Source of the DNA: Acanthosoma haemorrhoidale
Taxonomy: Eukaryota > Arthropoda > Insecta > Hemiptera > Acanthosomatidae
NCBI GenBank assembly: GCA_930367205.1
Contig: OV884011.1
Location: 114,883,866 to 114,947,865 of the forward strand
Reading direction: 5' to 3'
Length of the DNA stretch: 64,000 nucleotides
Below, one piece after another: positions 12,101 to 25,520 of this stretch (its first letter is position 1; each line of letters opens with the position of its first letter). Under the pieces are notes generated by a model. That model saw only the letters and a program-made list of their open reading frames with translations, made no database searches and was not told the DNA's origin. The position numbers and the translations under genes were made by a program.

Positions 12101-14529
12101 CTTAGATGAAGTATATATATTTATTTTTTAATTGTAAAAAACTATTTAACTTTATATTTAGATAAACTAGTTTTTTTTATACTGACAAAAAACAATTTGA
12201 AAAAGACTTAGCGATACAGATGTAGGGTTAGACAAGTTATTTTACCTCAACTTCAAGTTAAATAAGGATTTATGATTTCGCATATTTTATTATAATTTCT
12301 TGAAGAACGATTTTTTTTTCTGAGCAATAGAATTTAGAGTGTTGAGCTCTTTTTATTTTAGTCATGAAGATAATTATTTATTAGCTCTGATTTCGTTTGT
12401 ATGGACGTTTTCTTAAGTAAAGCTAAGCTATTTAAATTATCTTAGTAAAGAATGTGTTTCACCTTTTCTAAAGACTAAAATAAATGATATTTCATATTTT
12501 ACTTGCATTTATTCGTGATTTATCGTAAACAAAATTGAATTTATATTACGACTTTATTTTTTGTAAGATACTAGTCTACATAGGTATTAGCTATGATCAG
12601 TTTATAATAATTCTGTGGACTATCAAAATGTTATCTTGCATTATTCAAACGAATCTTAAGTATAAGTGTTGTTAATAAAAATGATTATCAAGACTGTGGA
12701 GTTTTAAGAGGGCTGTACAGAAAGCTAACAGTTGGTATTTCAGAAACGAAAACCTTCGTGTATTCTATTCCCGTGAGTGCCCATTCACAAGATTGTATGC
12801 TTCAATTCAGACTTCAGGGCGCTCCTTTAACTGAGGCTGACAATAGCAGAGTGAAAATGAAGCTGAGTAAATAGCACGTCACGCCTACTAATTCATGCTG
12901 CTGTAAACACTGCATGGAGTGAAGGCAAATTCCAAAATTGCTCCTACAACTATTTATTATGACTAAAAATAAAAAAACAAATCCATGGTGCAATACCTCT
13001 TGAAGAAGCAGGGCCAAGTTTTTATCTAGCAACCTTTATTTGGATTTTCTTAACCACATTCCCGACTTAATTAATCTTTCCTTCGAAAGGCTCTCTAAGT
13101 CAATCCCCAATGATTTCTTTTTTGCCAGTAAACGGACCCGGGCTCCCACAGTTATCACTATGATAACCAGAATGGTGCGGGAACGGCCTTTTTTTATCTG
13201 CATCAATGAGACACAGTAAACAATTAGTAATTAGGGAGATTTATAATTTATTTTCGGTGCAGGATCATAAACGATCAAGGGAGCATCGCGATTCTTCGAA
13301 AAGTGATCGAGGTTGCGGCTTAAATTACGCTGTTTTATTAAATTTATAAATAAGTCTTGTCTGCTCTATTACGGATTTACTGTTAAGTAAACAAATCGTT
13401 GATGTTGTTGCGAACATTATCAAAATAACGGAACGGTTAACTAAATACAAAGGGGGAATTATGCATGCACCTCACCGCCGACACTCGGTCTGATTGGATT
13501 TCTTTCCGGACCCCTGATCTTCTATGATAAACAAGTATCGTGTAGGACTATCGAGATGTATGGGATATCCAAACATTTATTCACACACAGGTCACACTTC
13601 TACACTCCTTGTGTAAACAAGTTTATTTACAGCTGGGGAAGGTTGTTTCCTTTTCCATACAATTCCCTAAGAGGCTCTCGTATGTCAGTCGAGTACACTC
13701 CTGACTGTTCGGTGTCACATGTTTAGGATCGCTGTTAGTTAAATCTTCACTACTCCAAAGAGTTGAAAAGTTTATTTTATTAAGTGGCATAACTCTCTGA
13801 GGAAAAAGATCTTCATTAAAGTTTAGTAACGGTAGAAGTCAGGCAAAGTGGGTCGCTCGGTTCATCAAGCGGTCCATTTCGTTCAGAAACGAAATAATAG
13901 AGCTTTATTTTGAGGGGTGGTCTATTTTGGAAGTAGCCAAAATTTAAAAGGAATCCTAAATTTATTTTACATGAACATTGTATCCAATATATTATAAGAA
14001 ATCCAAGTAAATTCTGATAGGTAGCTGAATTTATTTTAAGAAGCATTAAGACATCAATTGAAACTAACTGAATTCTTCTAAAAACATCATTGGTTGAGTG
14101 AAAATAATATTTTTATTCACAGTTCAAAATAATAAAAAAATATAAATTAAATATTCTTATTCATAATGTCTATTTAATTAATTTGACACCGTATGAAAAC
14201 ATACAGAAATATATGAACGGGTCTTGGGAAAAACAGTATAACTCCATTTTTCAGGAGAACGAAAATAAGATTCACCTGTATTGTTTAAACATTATTTTGA
14301 GGTTAAAAAAATAGGAGCAAAACAAATACGTTTACAATATATAAAATAGAGGATATGGGTTGGTTGCCTGCACTGGATAAGATGTTAGACAGTTCTCTAT
14401 ATACTCAGCAATTATATTATTTTTCCCGTGATCACCAACTCTTTTCTGTTAAAAAAATAGGCGTTTTGAATATTTTTCTCCCGAACAGTACACACCATTC
14501 GCTTGTATTCGTCAGCTTAATCACTTCCA

Positions 14530-14580
14530 TCCCCCTCTAAATATTGGCCCAATATATTGGGCCGATGTCTAGAGAGGGGT
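14530..14580. repeat. Nested palindrome / potential hairpin
   Basis: A perfect 18-bp palindrome, GGCCCAATATATTGGGCC, occupies 14546-14563. It sits between outer inverted arms CCCCTCTA (about 14531-14538) and TAGAGAGGGG (about 14570-14579). It could be the core of a small fold-back element or a symmetric protein-binding site; no family is recognised. Confidence 0.6.
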
Positions 14581-17500
14581 TGGCTTCCATTAGCCGGCCT
14601 AGGCCAGTGTTGGTGAGAGTTTTCTTTGGGAGAGGAATTCTCCCCGAATCAAAGGGAGTCCATCTGCGCAAACAAGGATGTGCAGTGGACATCCTCCCGC
14701 CACGGAACTAGCCTAATGTTTGGACCAATTTGCGGTTCTGCCACGTTTGATCTCCATACCAGGCTAAGCAGTATTGGACCAATGTGTATAGGGATCTCAC
14801 AAAATCGAAAAATGTAGTTACACTGCTTTTTCATTTGTATATATAGTGTTTAGAACCAACTAATTAATTTATTATTGACATTTAATCATTATCAGACCTC
14901 CATGTAAAATTTCAGTGTTATTAAAAAGAGTATGTGTGATGTCTTACGCTCGCATTTATTTGAGTTAAATTATTTTCGTGTGTTAAAAAAAGGACGTTCG
15001 CCCACAACACAGATTTTATTCTCTCCGAAGAGTGCTAGGATTATTTCGTGGTGACCCCAATGTGGATAGGGGTGTGGCAACCTGTAGATACCAGTCCTAG
15101 ATGTCCTAACTACATTAAGGCATTCTAATTTTTAGCTATTATTTTCTTCCACTCGTATTTTCATATTATTTAGATTAAGCTATATTTCGGAGGTAGCTTC
15201 CGTAAGTCAAAGGATATCTATGACAGTTTGACTTATAACTAATGCTTTTATGCTTCCAACAGAAAACCCTAGTGCACTTATGCACTCCAGAAGAAAGAAT
15301 AAGTAAGCTAACTTCCTTCCTAAAAAACATCCCTAACCCGCACGATAACCATGCAGTTCAACCTAAGCCATGATTACCTTCCGTTCATGATCTTCAACAA
15401 ACTTACTTGAATTTGAACATTATGTTATAAATTTAAAAAATTTGTTTTTCTAACCACTTATAGATTCTCCAATATCTTCAATTCCCTTTGGCAGCGATTA
15501 TAAAAGCTCTGACGTAGAACAGTTCGACCATCGTTAGGCGTCGGGAAAATAGTCCGATCGTTTGTAACCGATAGGTTGAACGTGGTAATGTGTTCGGTCA
15601 ATCTAAAACTCTTTTAAGTAGGTTCAAAAAATCAAGGTTAAATAACCAACAATTATTAATCTATGCAACGTATTTGATGAAACACATGTGTTACTTAGTC
15701 GTTTTTGTCTACTACTTATTCTTTATGCTGTCTTGGTTCTTAGAAAGTAAATCAGAGATTAGGGGTTGAGGAATTCATAAAGGAGGACTCTAGGATAAAG
15801 AAGGCCCTTGGAAAATCTGGCAACTCTCAAATAAATAGTCCTAAATCTCTAGGGCGCACCTGCTCTCCTTAAGCCCCCAAAGCCCCTTTTTCGTGGGACT
15901 TTTTATGTTGGAGTAAATTATACAAATCGTAGGATGATTTGATGTTATTTTTCTCTGGGTTTATAAGGTTCTTATTTGTCTATTAGTTATGTGTCTTACT
16001 CTTTTAGTTTTTATTTCCCTTTTTTTAATCCTTGTATTATTACAATTGTTACTTATGTAATCATTAAACCACCAAAATCAGCTAAGTCAATTAGATAATC
16101 GTTACAACTGTCTAACGATGAAATCAAAAACACAAGTGAATGTTACCATTACCCATGTTATATCCCTTGATTTTTCCGATGGGAATCAGCTTGGATTGAT
16201 GGAAATAAAATTCAAAATGTTAATCAGATCTATTAATAGACAAAGTAACATCACATATTTCTGAAAATGGGCCTTCTAAGATATACACCACGCTATAAGG
16301 TCAGTTGACTTATATGTAAGTTCCCGATGTCAAAGTTGGAATATTTAAACGTTAAACCAATATATCTTCAATTAAAATCGAAATAATCTCCTGATTCTGT
16401 ATTTTAAACTGGAGCGGGAACTCCTCCCTCTGAATGAATATGTTGTCAGGATCAGTACTTCGCCGCTAGCTAGTAGAATGTACCTAGTTCAGAAAAAAAT
16501 CTGAGGCAGAAGAATTCGTATCTTAATTCTTGAGGTTCTACGAATTGTATTCCTATCGTAAGGTGTTAATATTGTTTATAGCTCCTATACATAGGAATGG
16601 TTCAAGTTTTTTACAGCCTTTAAATAAGCATACAATTGGAAAGTTTGATTTAAGCATATAATGAGCTAAATATAAAATGCCGTACCCCGTTTTTTTTGTT
16701 TTTTTTAGACGCGCATGTTTCGCAGCTCTTGGAATTTTGTTTTTATTACTTTTCCTCAAGCTGGTTATTTTAGTTTTACCAGCTCTTTTCTGAACTTAAT
16801 TTAGTATTGTAGTTCTACATAGTTCTATTAGAAACCCCAAAGATACTAAAAATAAAAGGTACCTTATGAAATGTAATAATCAATAATGAGTAGTATTTAA
16901 AAAGTATTTTCCTACCATATTCAGTGGGATATTGAAGAATATAACGTTATGTATGTTGGGACTTTCGAGAACTGAACCCATATTTTTGTGACGCATCCCA
17001 CTTGACTAAAGTCCACGAAATACCACGTGGATGTAGATATTATACATTAATCCAATAATTATTTTGAAATTTATGACATTATCGGTTCCTTGCACAATCA
17101 AGTAAACACTGATTTAGTCTATGGGAAGTACCTCTCAGGCTTATTATATTCATAAGTAGTTTTGAATTGCTTCTCAGTAACAACAACACGGCTCCCACGC
17201 TCGAGGGTCAAGGCAGACAGGTAAATCGAAGGTGAGCCTGTGAGCAATAACTCAAGCAATGAAACACTGTTTATAAGAACATTTGTCCTGGTATCTGTCA
17301 AAAGAACAACTTACTTTTCGCTTCAGGATCCAAATGTTATCCAAAGACAGATGCCTAAGATCTAGGGCAGTGGGGCGGAGTTCAGACGTGTGGTAGCTAG
17401 ACAGAGATACAGACTCTAAGCGACACGACAGGAAATTTTCATTTGAATGAAATTTTGAAGAAATTCAACAACAATTTAACAAAACCTATTCCAGAAAAAT

Positions 17501-17951
17501 AGCAGGTTTTCAATTGAACAATTATGGAAAATGTATATTTAACTCATTTCTCACTCACTCAGGAAGTTACAGTTTTAACAGTTTTTCTAGTATTTTCTTT
17601 TGGCCCTTTTCGTCCCGCTGTGACGCCTCCGAGGCAAAATTTAGAAGCTGATTGCCAATTAAAGCCTTATGCAAACTAGCCCCTGTCTCCCCTACTATTT
17701 AATTGCCAACATCTGATAGTTTTAATTATTCCGATCTATAAACGACCCTTAATTACTTTCCGCGCCTGAACCAGATAAAGATTACAGAATGTTGCCCACT
17801 GAAATCTTTAGGTTTTATGGGTTGACTGGCCACGTCGCCTTGGCAAAATAAATACTTGCTAGTGGCCTGGGACTATTCTCAAAATACACTGTACTTTTAA
17901 CTAAAAGGTCGGCCATTGCTAAAACGGCTATTTTTTTGGCCTAAATTCTTA

Positions 17952-18136
17952 ACATGCGAGGGAGGTGACAACCATGTGGATTTGGGAGGCCTCAGAGCTG
18001 CTTGTAAATACTGTATGAATGAGCGAATGAATGATGAATTGTAAATATGGTATGAATGAGAACATGTATCTCAATTAATTATTGCCTAATAAGGCAGATT
18101 GTAATTTTAGCACAATAAAGAAGTTTCAGAATTTTC
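17952..18136 (+). mobile_element. 5'-truncated LINE copy (3' tail only) with 9-bp target duplication
   Basis: The 185-bp insert matches the 3' untranslated tail of the LINE at 55689-57022. It starts in CATGCGAGGGAGGTGACAAC, contains TGTAAATATGGTATGAATGAG and ends past GCACAATAAAG. A perfect 9-bp direct repeat, AAATTCTTA, flanks it at 17943-17951 and 18137-18145, as expected for target-primed reverse transcription. It has no coding capacity. Confidence 0.75.
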
Positions 18137-18204
18137 AAATTCTTAGAAAAACAAATAATTCTTGTGTTGAGAGTAACATTCAAGTAATAATTGTTCATAA
18201 CCAA

Positions 18205-18645
18205 GCTTCCAGAACTTGGCATAAACATTTAGCTCAACAACAATTGCCATGTTCAAGTCAACCCTACAAAGAGAATAAAGGAGGATATAGCATTATAGAC
18301 GATATAGCATCGTCACCGTGTCACAGCATACGCACCGTCGTACATCGAATTTGGTAGAGGAGTCTATTTTAGAATGCGAAATCAAACCAATCGCCGGTTA
18401 ACACATAATTTACGCATTTTTCAATCAAGCCCCAATGTCTAGGATGATCAAAAGAGCTTCCTACCGTGTTCAACCAAACACTAGAAATCGTCGAGAAGAA
18501 CCAAACTATTACATTAAGAGCACGAAGGACCATATGAACCTTGTGATTAATCCAACAAAATTAGTTAAAATGAATTGCCATGGTAAACATGAAGACAAGC
18601 AAAGAACAAGGGAACGAATATGAAGCCAAAAAGAGGGGGGGGGGA
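18205..18645 (+). pseudogene. Possible LTR-retrotransposon integrase C-terminus, degraded
   Basis: On the plus strand, the frame near 18208-18235 reads RTWHKHLAQ, and a shifted frame at 18326-18361 reads AYAPSYIEFGRG. Both resemble the conserved segments after the catalytic Glu of retroelement integrases (a tryptophan-rich 'W..hLa' region and 'tPxyxxFGR'). The stretch has stops and at least one frame change. It runs into an A/G tract with ten G at 18628-18645, which is the right place for a polypurine tract. The similarity is partial, so this is a tentative call. Confidence 0.4.
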
Positions 18646-18900
18646 TGTCCACGATAAATAGAGATAATCAAAACTGTAAGATATAAGAATGTTAGAATTA
18701 TTATGAGAAAGATATAAGATATGCTTAAACCTGGATTTTTTTTTTTGATTTGACAATAAAAATAACTTCTAACATGATAAGTACGTCCTTATCTCCATAA
18801 CGTAACTCTATTATCAACTAGTTGCTTGAGTGTATAAAACGACAAAATAAGTATTAAATTATTAAGGCCCGTTGGATAATTGGACTACAGCTGTACAGTC
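18628..18900 (+). mobile_element. Possible polypurine tract and 3' LTR
   Basis: The purine run AAAAAGAGGGGGGGGGGA (18628-18645) is followed by TGTCCACGATAAATAG from 18646, a TG start as LTRs have. An AATAAA lies near 18758. No second LTR is present, so the right end is a guess. A short near-match, TGTCCACAATAAATAG, occurs at 25959 without a purine tract. Confidence 0.3.
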
Positions 18901-19766
18901 TGTCAAAAGTTCTGTTTCACGGACTATCTTTCTAGTGTAGAAGAGCCGGGGAGAGGTTATCAAAGCCAGTTTGGATTTAGCCCAAGTGGCTAGGTAATGG
19001 GCCAAGTTGTTGCAGTTAAACTGGCTGATTCTATCACGGCTGGTCGCCTTTTAATTCAAACTTCAGCCAACCTCGTGGGTAGTAGCCAACCTAAGCGTGC
19101 TTAAGCTTTATCCTTAATCCTCTCTTCTGCCTAGTTGTGGCTATAGCATTTCAATCAAACATTCTTTATATTGTCGTTCGCTTTTGTTTATGTCCAACCA
19201 CCTCAGTTCTCACTAAGCTGAATGGAATGAAATCTCTAGTTCACATCGGCTGCTGTTAAGGGTAAAGTAGTACTTTGGAATAGACCACTGACAAGACTCA
19301 AGTTTTATTTTCAAACAGGTACATGCCAATGTCTATCTGTCCATGAGCCAACTTAAACTGGCAGGAGCCAGTAGTGCCTCAAAAGAGACCAACTTATTTA
19401 GTAATGTACACTAAATATAAATAACTGAACAAGGGGAAAAGTCAGAGTTAGCCTCTCAGTCTTGAGTTCAGCTAAGTCTTGGACAGTCAACAATATGCTG
19501 CATTCTTTCTTCTGACTTTAATACTCTTTTACTATTTTCGTCTTGACCCGTCACTACTATCTGAACTGCTATAGAAGGCCAATATCTGGACGGTGAACCG
19601 TGTGCTACCGCTACCCTCTGAGGAAGCAACCGACCTTTCTAAAAATATCACCAGACCATTCAAGAACTTACAAAAGACCTCGCCCCAAGACTGAATAAGT
19701 TTGCATCAACAAATAGTCAAGCCTGCATAGTTTTGTGAGCTCAAAAATAAAATATTCATATAATAT

Positions 19767-19803
19767 ACAATATATTATATATATTACATATATATATATA
19801 TAG
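19767..19803. repeat. AT microsatellite
   Basis: The run is made of TA and ATATAT units, partly interrupted. It is ordinary simple sequence. Confidence 0.7.
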
Positions 19804-20426
19804 TATAAAATCAATTATAATTATCAACTATTTTCTCAGCAATACTACATTAAATTTTTTTGAACTAACAATATTTGTTTATTATTTAATATATTCGGTA
19901 ACCCCCTTCAGGTAAATAAGTAGTACCTACAAATTCATACAATATTTGATAGTACAAGGTAAATAACCTAAAAGGGAAGTAGAGTAAACAAGTATAATCC
20001 ACTTTGGCTTCCAAACTGGTACTTTATACGGAATGCGAATTAAATAGGCCGTGCGAGTCCCAAAACGTCTGCTTACAACCTGTTAGCCGAGATAGACTGT
20101 GCTATATGAGCCGCAATCTGAATAAACTCGGAGACATAAGGGACCTAACAAATGGAGGCATTACATGTGTGGCTTTTAGGCTTTATGGTTGCGGAACAAG
20201 ATCTTCCACGTAAAGTATCTTCTCAGATTCGTTTTTTTTTGAAGAATGAAGAGCCACGTAAAATATGTTGGGCGAAAAGAAACGGGATAACTGGGAAATG
20301 AGGATGTACTAATGGCCCAGGGACAGGAGCTTTATGAGTTAGGATTGTACAATAGATACCGCTCCGTTTATTTCATCGGGTGGCTAATAAAAAAATATCT
20401 TATCCAATAGTGTATATCTGTTCTCA

Positions 20427-20845
20427 GATGGCAATAAATCATCAATCGGTAAAAAAGAAAATCTTCGTTATAATTAGAATAAAATCTCAAGGTAACTTGT
20501 TTGTGGGTTACATATCTGCGCTGAGATGACAAAATGTTATGTCACTATTGCTAAAAACGAGATATTTTCACATTCCAGAGTGTATAAGTACTATAACAAG
20601 AGGCTACAAGTATTAGCCAACTATTATTGGTAATGCATTCACTCTTGTAAAATAACTTAGTGATTTTTATAATACTGTAGTACTTATAGAATCTGGAAAT
20701 GTGAAAAGAACTGTTTGTTAGGAAAAGTGACCTATAGATTTTATCATATCAGCACAGATATGTAACAAACAAACAAGTTACCTTGAGATTTCTTTCTCAT
20801 TATATCGAAGATTTTCTTTTTTACCGATTGTTGATTTGTCGCATC
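20427..20845. mobile_element. Long inverted-repeat (fold-back / MITE-like) element
   Basis: A left arm at 20427-20594 and a right arm at about 20671-20845 are imperfect reverse complements over roughly 170 bp. Matching blocks include AATCGGTAAAAAAGAAAATC, ATCTCAAGGTAACTTGTTTG, GTTACATATCTG and TATAAGTACT. A smaller inner pair (ACAAGAG at 20596-20602, CTCTTGT at 20642-20648) continues the fold in the loop. There is no coding sequence and no clear target duplication. It fits a non-autonomous DNA transposon of fold-back type whose transposase source is unknown. Confidence 0.75.
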
Positions 20846-22446
20846 AAGAAAGTTTTATTTACATTTAGGCAGTTTGGTTACATCTAGAAAGTGTGTTTTC
20901 TTAGATTCGTCTTTAAAAGTCCATATCCTAAATATCCTCATTTGACTCAAGGGGCACATGATCCTTTTTATCCCTTCCCACAGAACCGCACTTTCCTTGC
21001 TTGCTCCACAACACCATGGAATTATCTCCCTCTCAATATCCGTCATGTAATCCTTATGTAATTTTTACCCTCCTATTCGAACCCCTCCTTACCACTCAGA
21101 CAGACGCTTGCTAACTTAGGATATTTGTGTAGCTTTATTTATTATTATTTTATTTTAATTTTATTCTTTACAATACAATTACGACCACTCAGCTATTCTG
21201 TCTGTAAACCCTCTGCTGCAACCTCTTAAAATAGTATCCACTAGCGATTAATTTTATTACTATTATTATTCCCTCTTCTTTTTTTTCCTTTTAATTTGAT
21301 TCTCTAATATAATTTTTTTCTTATTTCGTATTTAAAGAAAATCTCAAATGATATTTTTTAATTTGAAGTATACTTTTTAGTTTGTTATTATTTTATTTTC
21401 TACCCCTATTTAATGTATTGTTTTTTTTTTTTGTTTGCCAGATCATTTGTGCATAATTATTATTCATTGGGGGCACGGTGGCAGAATAAAGATGTTTTCT
21501 AAACAAAATAAACAAAGTGGCTATTGTATTTCAATCAGCATATTTTGAGGTTTTATGGAATATATCTTCAAATTTCAGATATATTGGATATTTTTTACAA
21601 TCACTATCCTAGAACAAACAAAGAATACACAAACAGACGTACGAGAGACGATTGCCTTGTAAATATTAAATAGAGCTTTCATCACGCTCCTTTACGATTA
21701 TTGTCGAAAATGAATGGGTGTCTGGGCGAAGGGTTCATGTAACAAATTTTTCTGGAATAAATTACACAGTGAACTACCATGAAGGGTTATGGTTATCGTA
21801 AATGCTGCTAAAGATCATGAGCACATTACAGACAGGGAAAGAACAGGAATGCCAATGTAGAAGTGTGTTCTATAATTGATTTTTTAATTTTCTTTAAATC
21901 TTGTAAAATGTTATATTTTCTAGATGCCGTTTAAATTGTTACCAATAGGTCTCTTGTCTTTTGGACCGGTCACATTATAGTTTTATGGTATGTTATATCT
22001 TACATTTTTTCTCACGTTAGAATCATAACGCGATTTTGTTATTTTCATTGTACCCATCGTTATAGGTTCACTACGTAGCTTCACGCTGTTTATGTATCTT
22101 CATCGATAGTCTATACATTAAGAGACAGTCTAGGAAACGTAAATTTTCAAAATGTCAGCAGTTCCTGAGATTTCCCCTGTGACTTGTTAATCGTGATAGA
22201 GGATGTAAGTCTCACTGAAAATTGCAATATCTTTAAGTCAAAAGGGAGGTCTGTTGGAATGAGTTGTGTCCGTGGCACAAAAACTGCTTCACCCTCTCCT
22301 TATCCTGTTATACCTTACCCACCCTCATTTTCACAAGCAGCCTTGAGCCTTGCAAAGTCTTGGAGGGTTGAGGTTCCGTTGTAAAATAATCAAAGATTGC
22401 ACATTAAATAAAAGACGATCTGGAAGCAATCCAAAACGATTCCAGA

Positions 22447-22612
22447 GGGTTCTACATTTCACAACACTTTTTATTTCTACAAACTTTTAAGATGTTTTTA
22501 TTGACACGGAGTTCTATAGTTTTCAACAATCTTCTAGACGTTTTCAATATTCAATCTTCTAGAAGGTTTGACAGGGTTCTACTCGTTTCTAAAACTTCGA
22601 GATGGTTTTACA
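22447..22612. repeat. Degenerate tandem repeat of about 61-66 bp
   Basis: Units begin GGGTTCTA or GGAGTTCTA at 22447, 22508 and 22574, each followed by a similar TTTCTA..AACTT..AGATG-like stretch. The copies have diverged strongly. TTCTAGAA, which fits the inverted pentamer core of heat-shock elements, occurs within (near 22556-22563). Confidence 0.45.
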
Positions 22613-24939
22613 AAGCCCGACTAAACTTGTTATCACCAATAACCTGATACCAATCAGGACCTAATGTTGGATATTTTTTCAGCTCTTTGTTGTCGGGGAA
22701 GAACTGGTACTTAAATTGCATCTAGAGACTCTACTATTCATCTCAGAGACCCATAAACTATCGTTGTTACGTTCGAATATGTATATCTCGATATAGAACA
22801 TATATATACATACATAAATAGATGGTTACGGAACATCGCTTTTTCATTCCAAGCAATTAGGCTTTGCTTAAATAATTAGGCTCTGCACTAGCTTACTTAA
22901 TTGCCACCTTAGAGGTACATGTAATTACTTTGATTGACTATTTATAAATCCACGAGGCCTTTATTTTTCAGGTTGTCTAGAATAGTTTAAAATCATCTCC
23001 ATCTGGTGGGATATCCAGCCAGAGAAATTCCACAATAACAAGCTCCCAAAAAACGTATTATGTACATTATCAGTCCAAAGTATCTAATGCTATTAATATT
23101 GATGAAAATTGTATGTTCTTCGGTGTTTACCAAAAACATATTCATTAAACTGTTGTCAATCAGCTAATCAAGAACAATTATAATAAACACATATTTTCGT
23201 TTTATTATGATAATTAATAAAGGAAGCGTCACAAATATACGACAAGGAATTAGACACGGAAATTACTTAAGACAAGGAATCGACCCCTGAATTTCCTCAT
23301 TAACCCATTTGAATATCCTGCTCATTTGTCATTTCATTATGTTCTTCTCTAAATATATTTATAGATGAACATTTGAGACTGTAACTAATAAATAAAGGAA
23401 ACTGTGTTTGTAACAGAAGCATTTTGTTTGTAACAGACATTACAGAAAAAAAATGACTTAAATTTTATGTATCAACTTGTTATGAGCCAGCCAGTTCTGG
23501 ATGTGATCAGTCCTGCACCAGAATGGGCCGTAGCGATACCGAATGCGAAGCAAACAAACGCTCTCCTACATTAAGGGCTTGGTGGTAATGGGCTTTTAAT
23601 GTCGCAGTTTCTAATGGAAGCTGGTGTGCTGCATTACCGCTCAAACTGTTTAATCGTGGTTTCATTGCTTGTTCTGTTTTGGATAGTTACCTACTATTGC
23701 TCATCACCGCTAATGAAATATTTACCAATTAGCAAGACACTGTACAATTTGTATGAGCCACCTACACCTGCAATAATTTATTTATCCGTAATTCGTATTC
23801 ATTAGCCATGACCTACCATGATTTAAGATTGAAGAATTAGGAATGAATAATGAATGGTTGACGGATTTTCAATGCCACGTATCCAAAAGAAAAAAAAAAG
23901 AGCATCACATATATAACACTAATTGACCCAAGGATGATTATCCCTCTTATTTTTTTCATTATTTCAATAATTTTTGAATAAATCATCAATACAATTTTAA
24001 TTTTTCAAGTTTATATAAACTAAATAAATGATGTTTGAAGTAAAATATGGACATGAAAGGATACTTGCAGAAGTTCCCTATCATAAGCTTCTTAAATATT
24101 ATTAAATGTTAGTGAAAAAACTACTCATTTTCAAAAATACACGTTTTATTGGTTAAACCAATTAGGTTATTAAAATAAACTTATTCAAATATGCCCATTT
24201 ATTATAGCCAGCATAACCAAGCATTTTAATCAAAATTTATTTCTCGAATCTCCTGTTGACCAAAAAGGCAAAAGTATTGAAAAAAAAATTATGAACTAGC
24301 TTGGAAGACCAAAAGTAGACTTTGATAATGTTGGCTCACAAAACATTTTTGATTATCTTACTTTTAGCATTTTTAACGTAATTTTTGGGAAAAATGACAA
24401 CTTTAAAACTAAAATAGCTTCTTGCCAGTTAAGAAAGCTCTCAAGTGGGTCCGACGTATTTTGGTTTAATTTGTTTTTCTTACATATCGTTTAAATTATT
24501 AAAGATATCCACCAATCAGCATATAGCGATGTGTTATGAAATACTTTTTTGACATTTCATTTCAGATTGGTTTATTTATTCAACCTTATCGTAGAACAGA
24601 CCGAACTCCATTGTCCCGTTCTTGTTTAAAAGTAGAGCTTCACCCTTAAACGTTTCCGTTTATCCGAATATGCCGTTTATTTAAGGGTAGGCAAAAGTCC
24701 TTAGTGAAACTTGAAACTACATTACATCATCCCTCTGTATCACGCTATTATCGCTTGAAGATTGCGAATCCACCGTGTACGTAATTGATTGCAAACATCG
24801 CTTAGGAACAAAATATTTATTTTACGTGTCCCGACTGTATTCGAATTTATTTTTTTGTGAATTCACTATAGAGTGTCAATCTTGACGTCTTTAAAGAACT
24901 TTACCCACAAAAATCCAGGCACTATTATCACTATTATTG

Positions 24940-25520
24940 TATTATGTATTACTATCTGCAAGATGGATGTTTTGCAAAGTGCTCCAACGAACTATGGCGC
25001 AAACAATTGAAAGAGGAAACTATGCGCGAAGAGAAAAGTACGTCAGATAAAAGCCGAAAGTTGTTTTTCAGGGTAGCTAATCGTTGGGGAACTTGGAAGT
25101 GGCAGAGTGTCCCGGGGGTTGTTGAGGGGGTGGAATTCATTAGTCGGAGATTTATTTTATTTTTCCCTTTTTAATGGGAACCTTCCTCCGCCCGTGGAAA
25201 TGCCGCCCCGGCAACTGATTGCTATCATTCACGGCGGTTCTATTCGTTTCGTTTTTGAAGGATCCTCGGTTGTACTTCGTGCTCACTAATTTATCGTTCT
25301 CGGGCCGTAGCGGCGATTGGGCTTTTTTCAGCTGGCACCTGATCAAATAATTTCACCGTTGGGAAATTGCAAAGGGTTTTCACTAAGGCGGGAAACGTCG
25401 CCTATATTTTCAGTTAATAGCTTACTGGGAATATCGGAACTGTGTTATTGTGGGCTAGATGTAAGTTTTATCTTGCATACTAGCCGTTCGACTGTAATTA
25501 CATTCGTTCAGAAATGCTGA
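24940..25520. other. GC-richer island of unknown nature
   Basis: This patch is clearly richer in G and C than its surroundings and has overlapping open frames on both strands (for example 24944-25174 plus, 25152-25346 minus, 25317-25520 plus). None has a recognisable domain, and no convincing exon boundaries are visible. It is probably an old transposon fragment or a conserved non-coding block. Confidence 0.3.
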
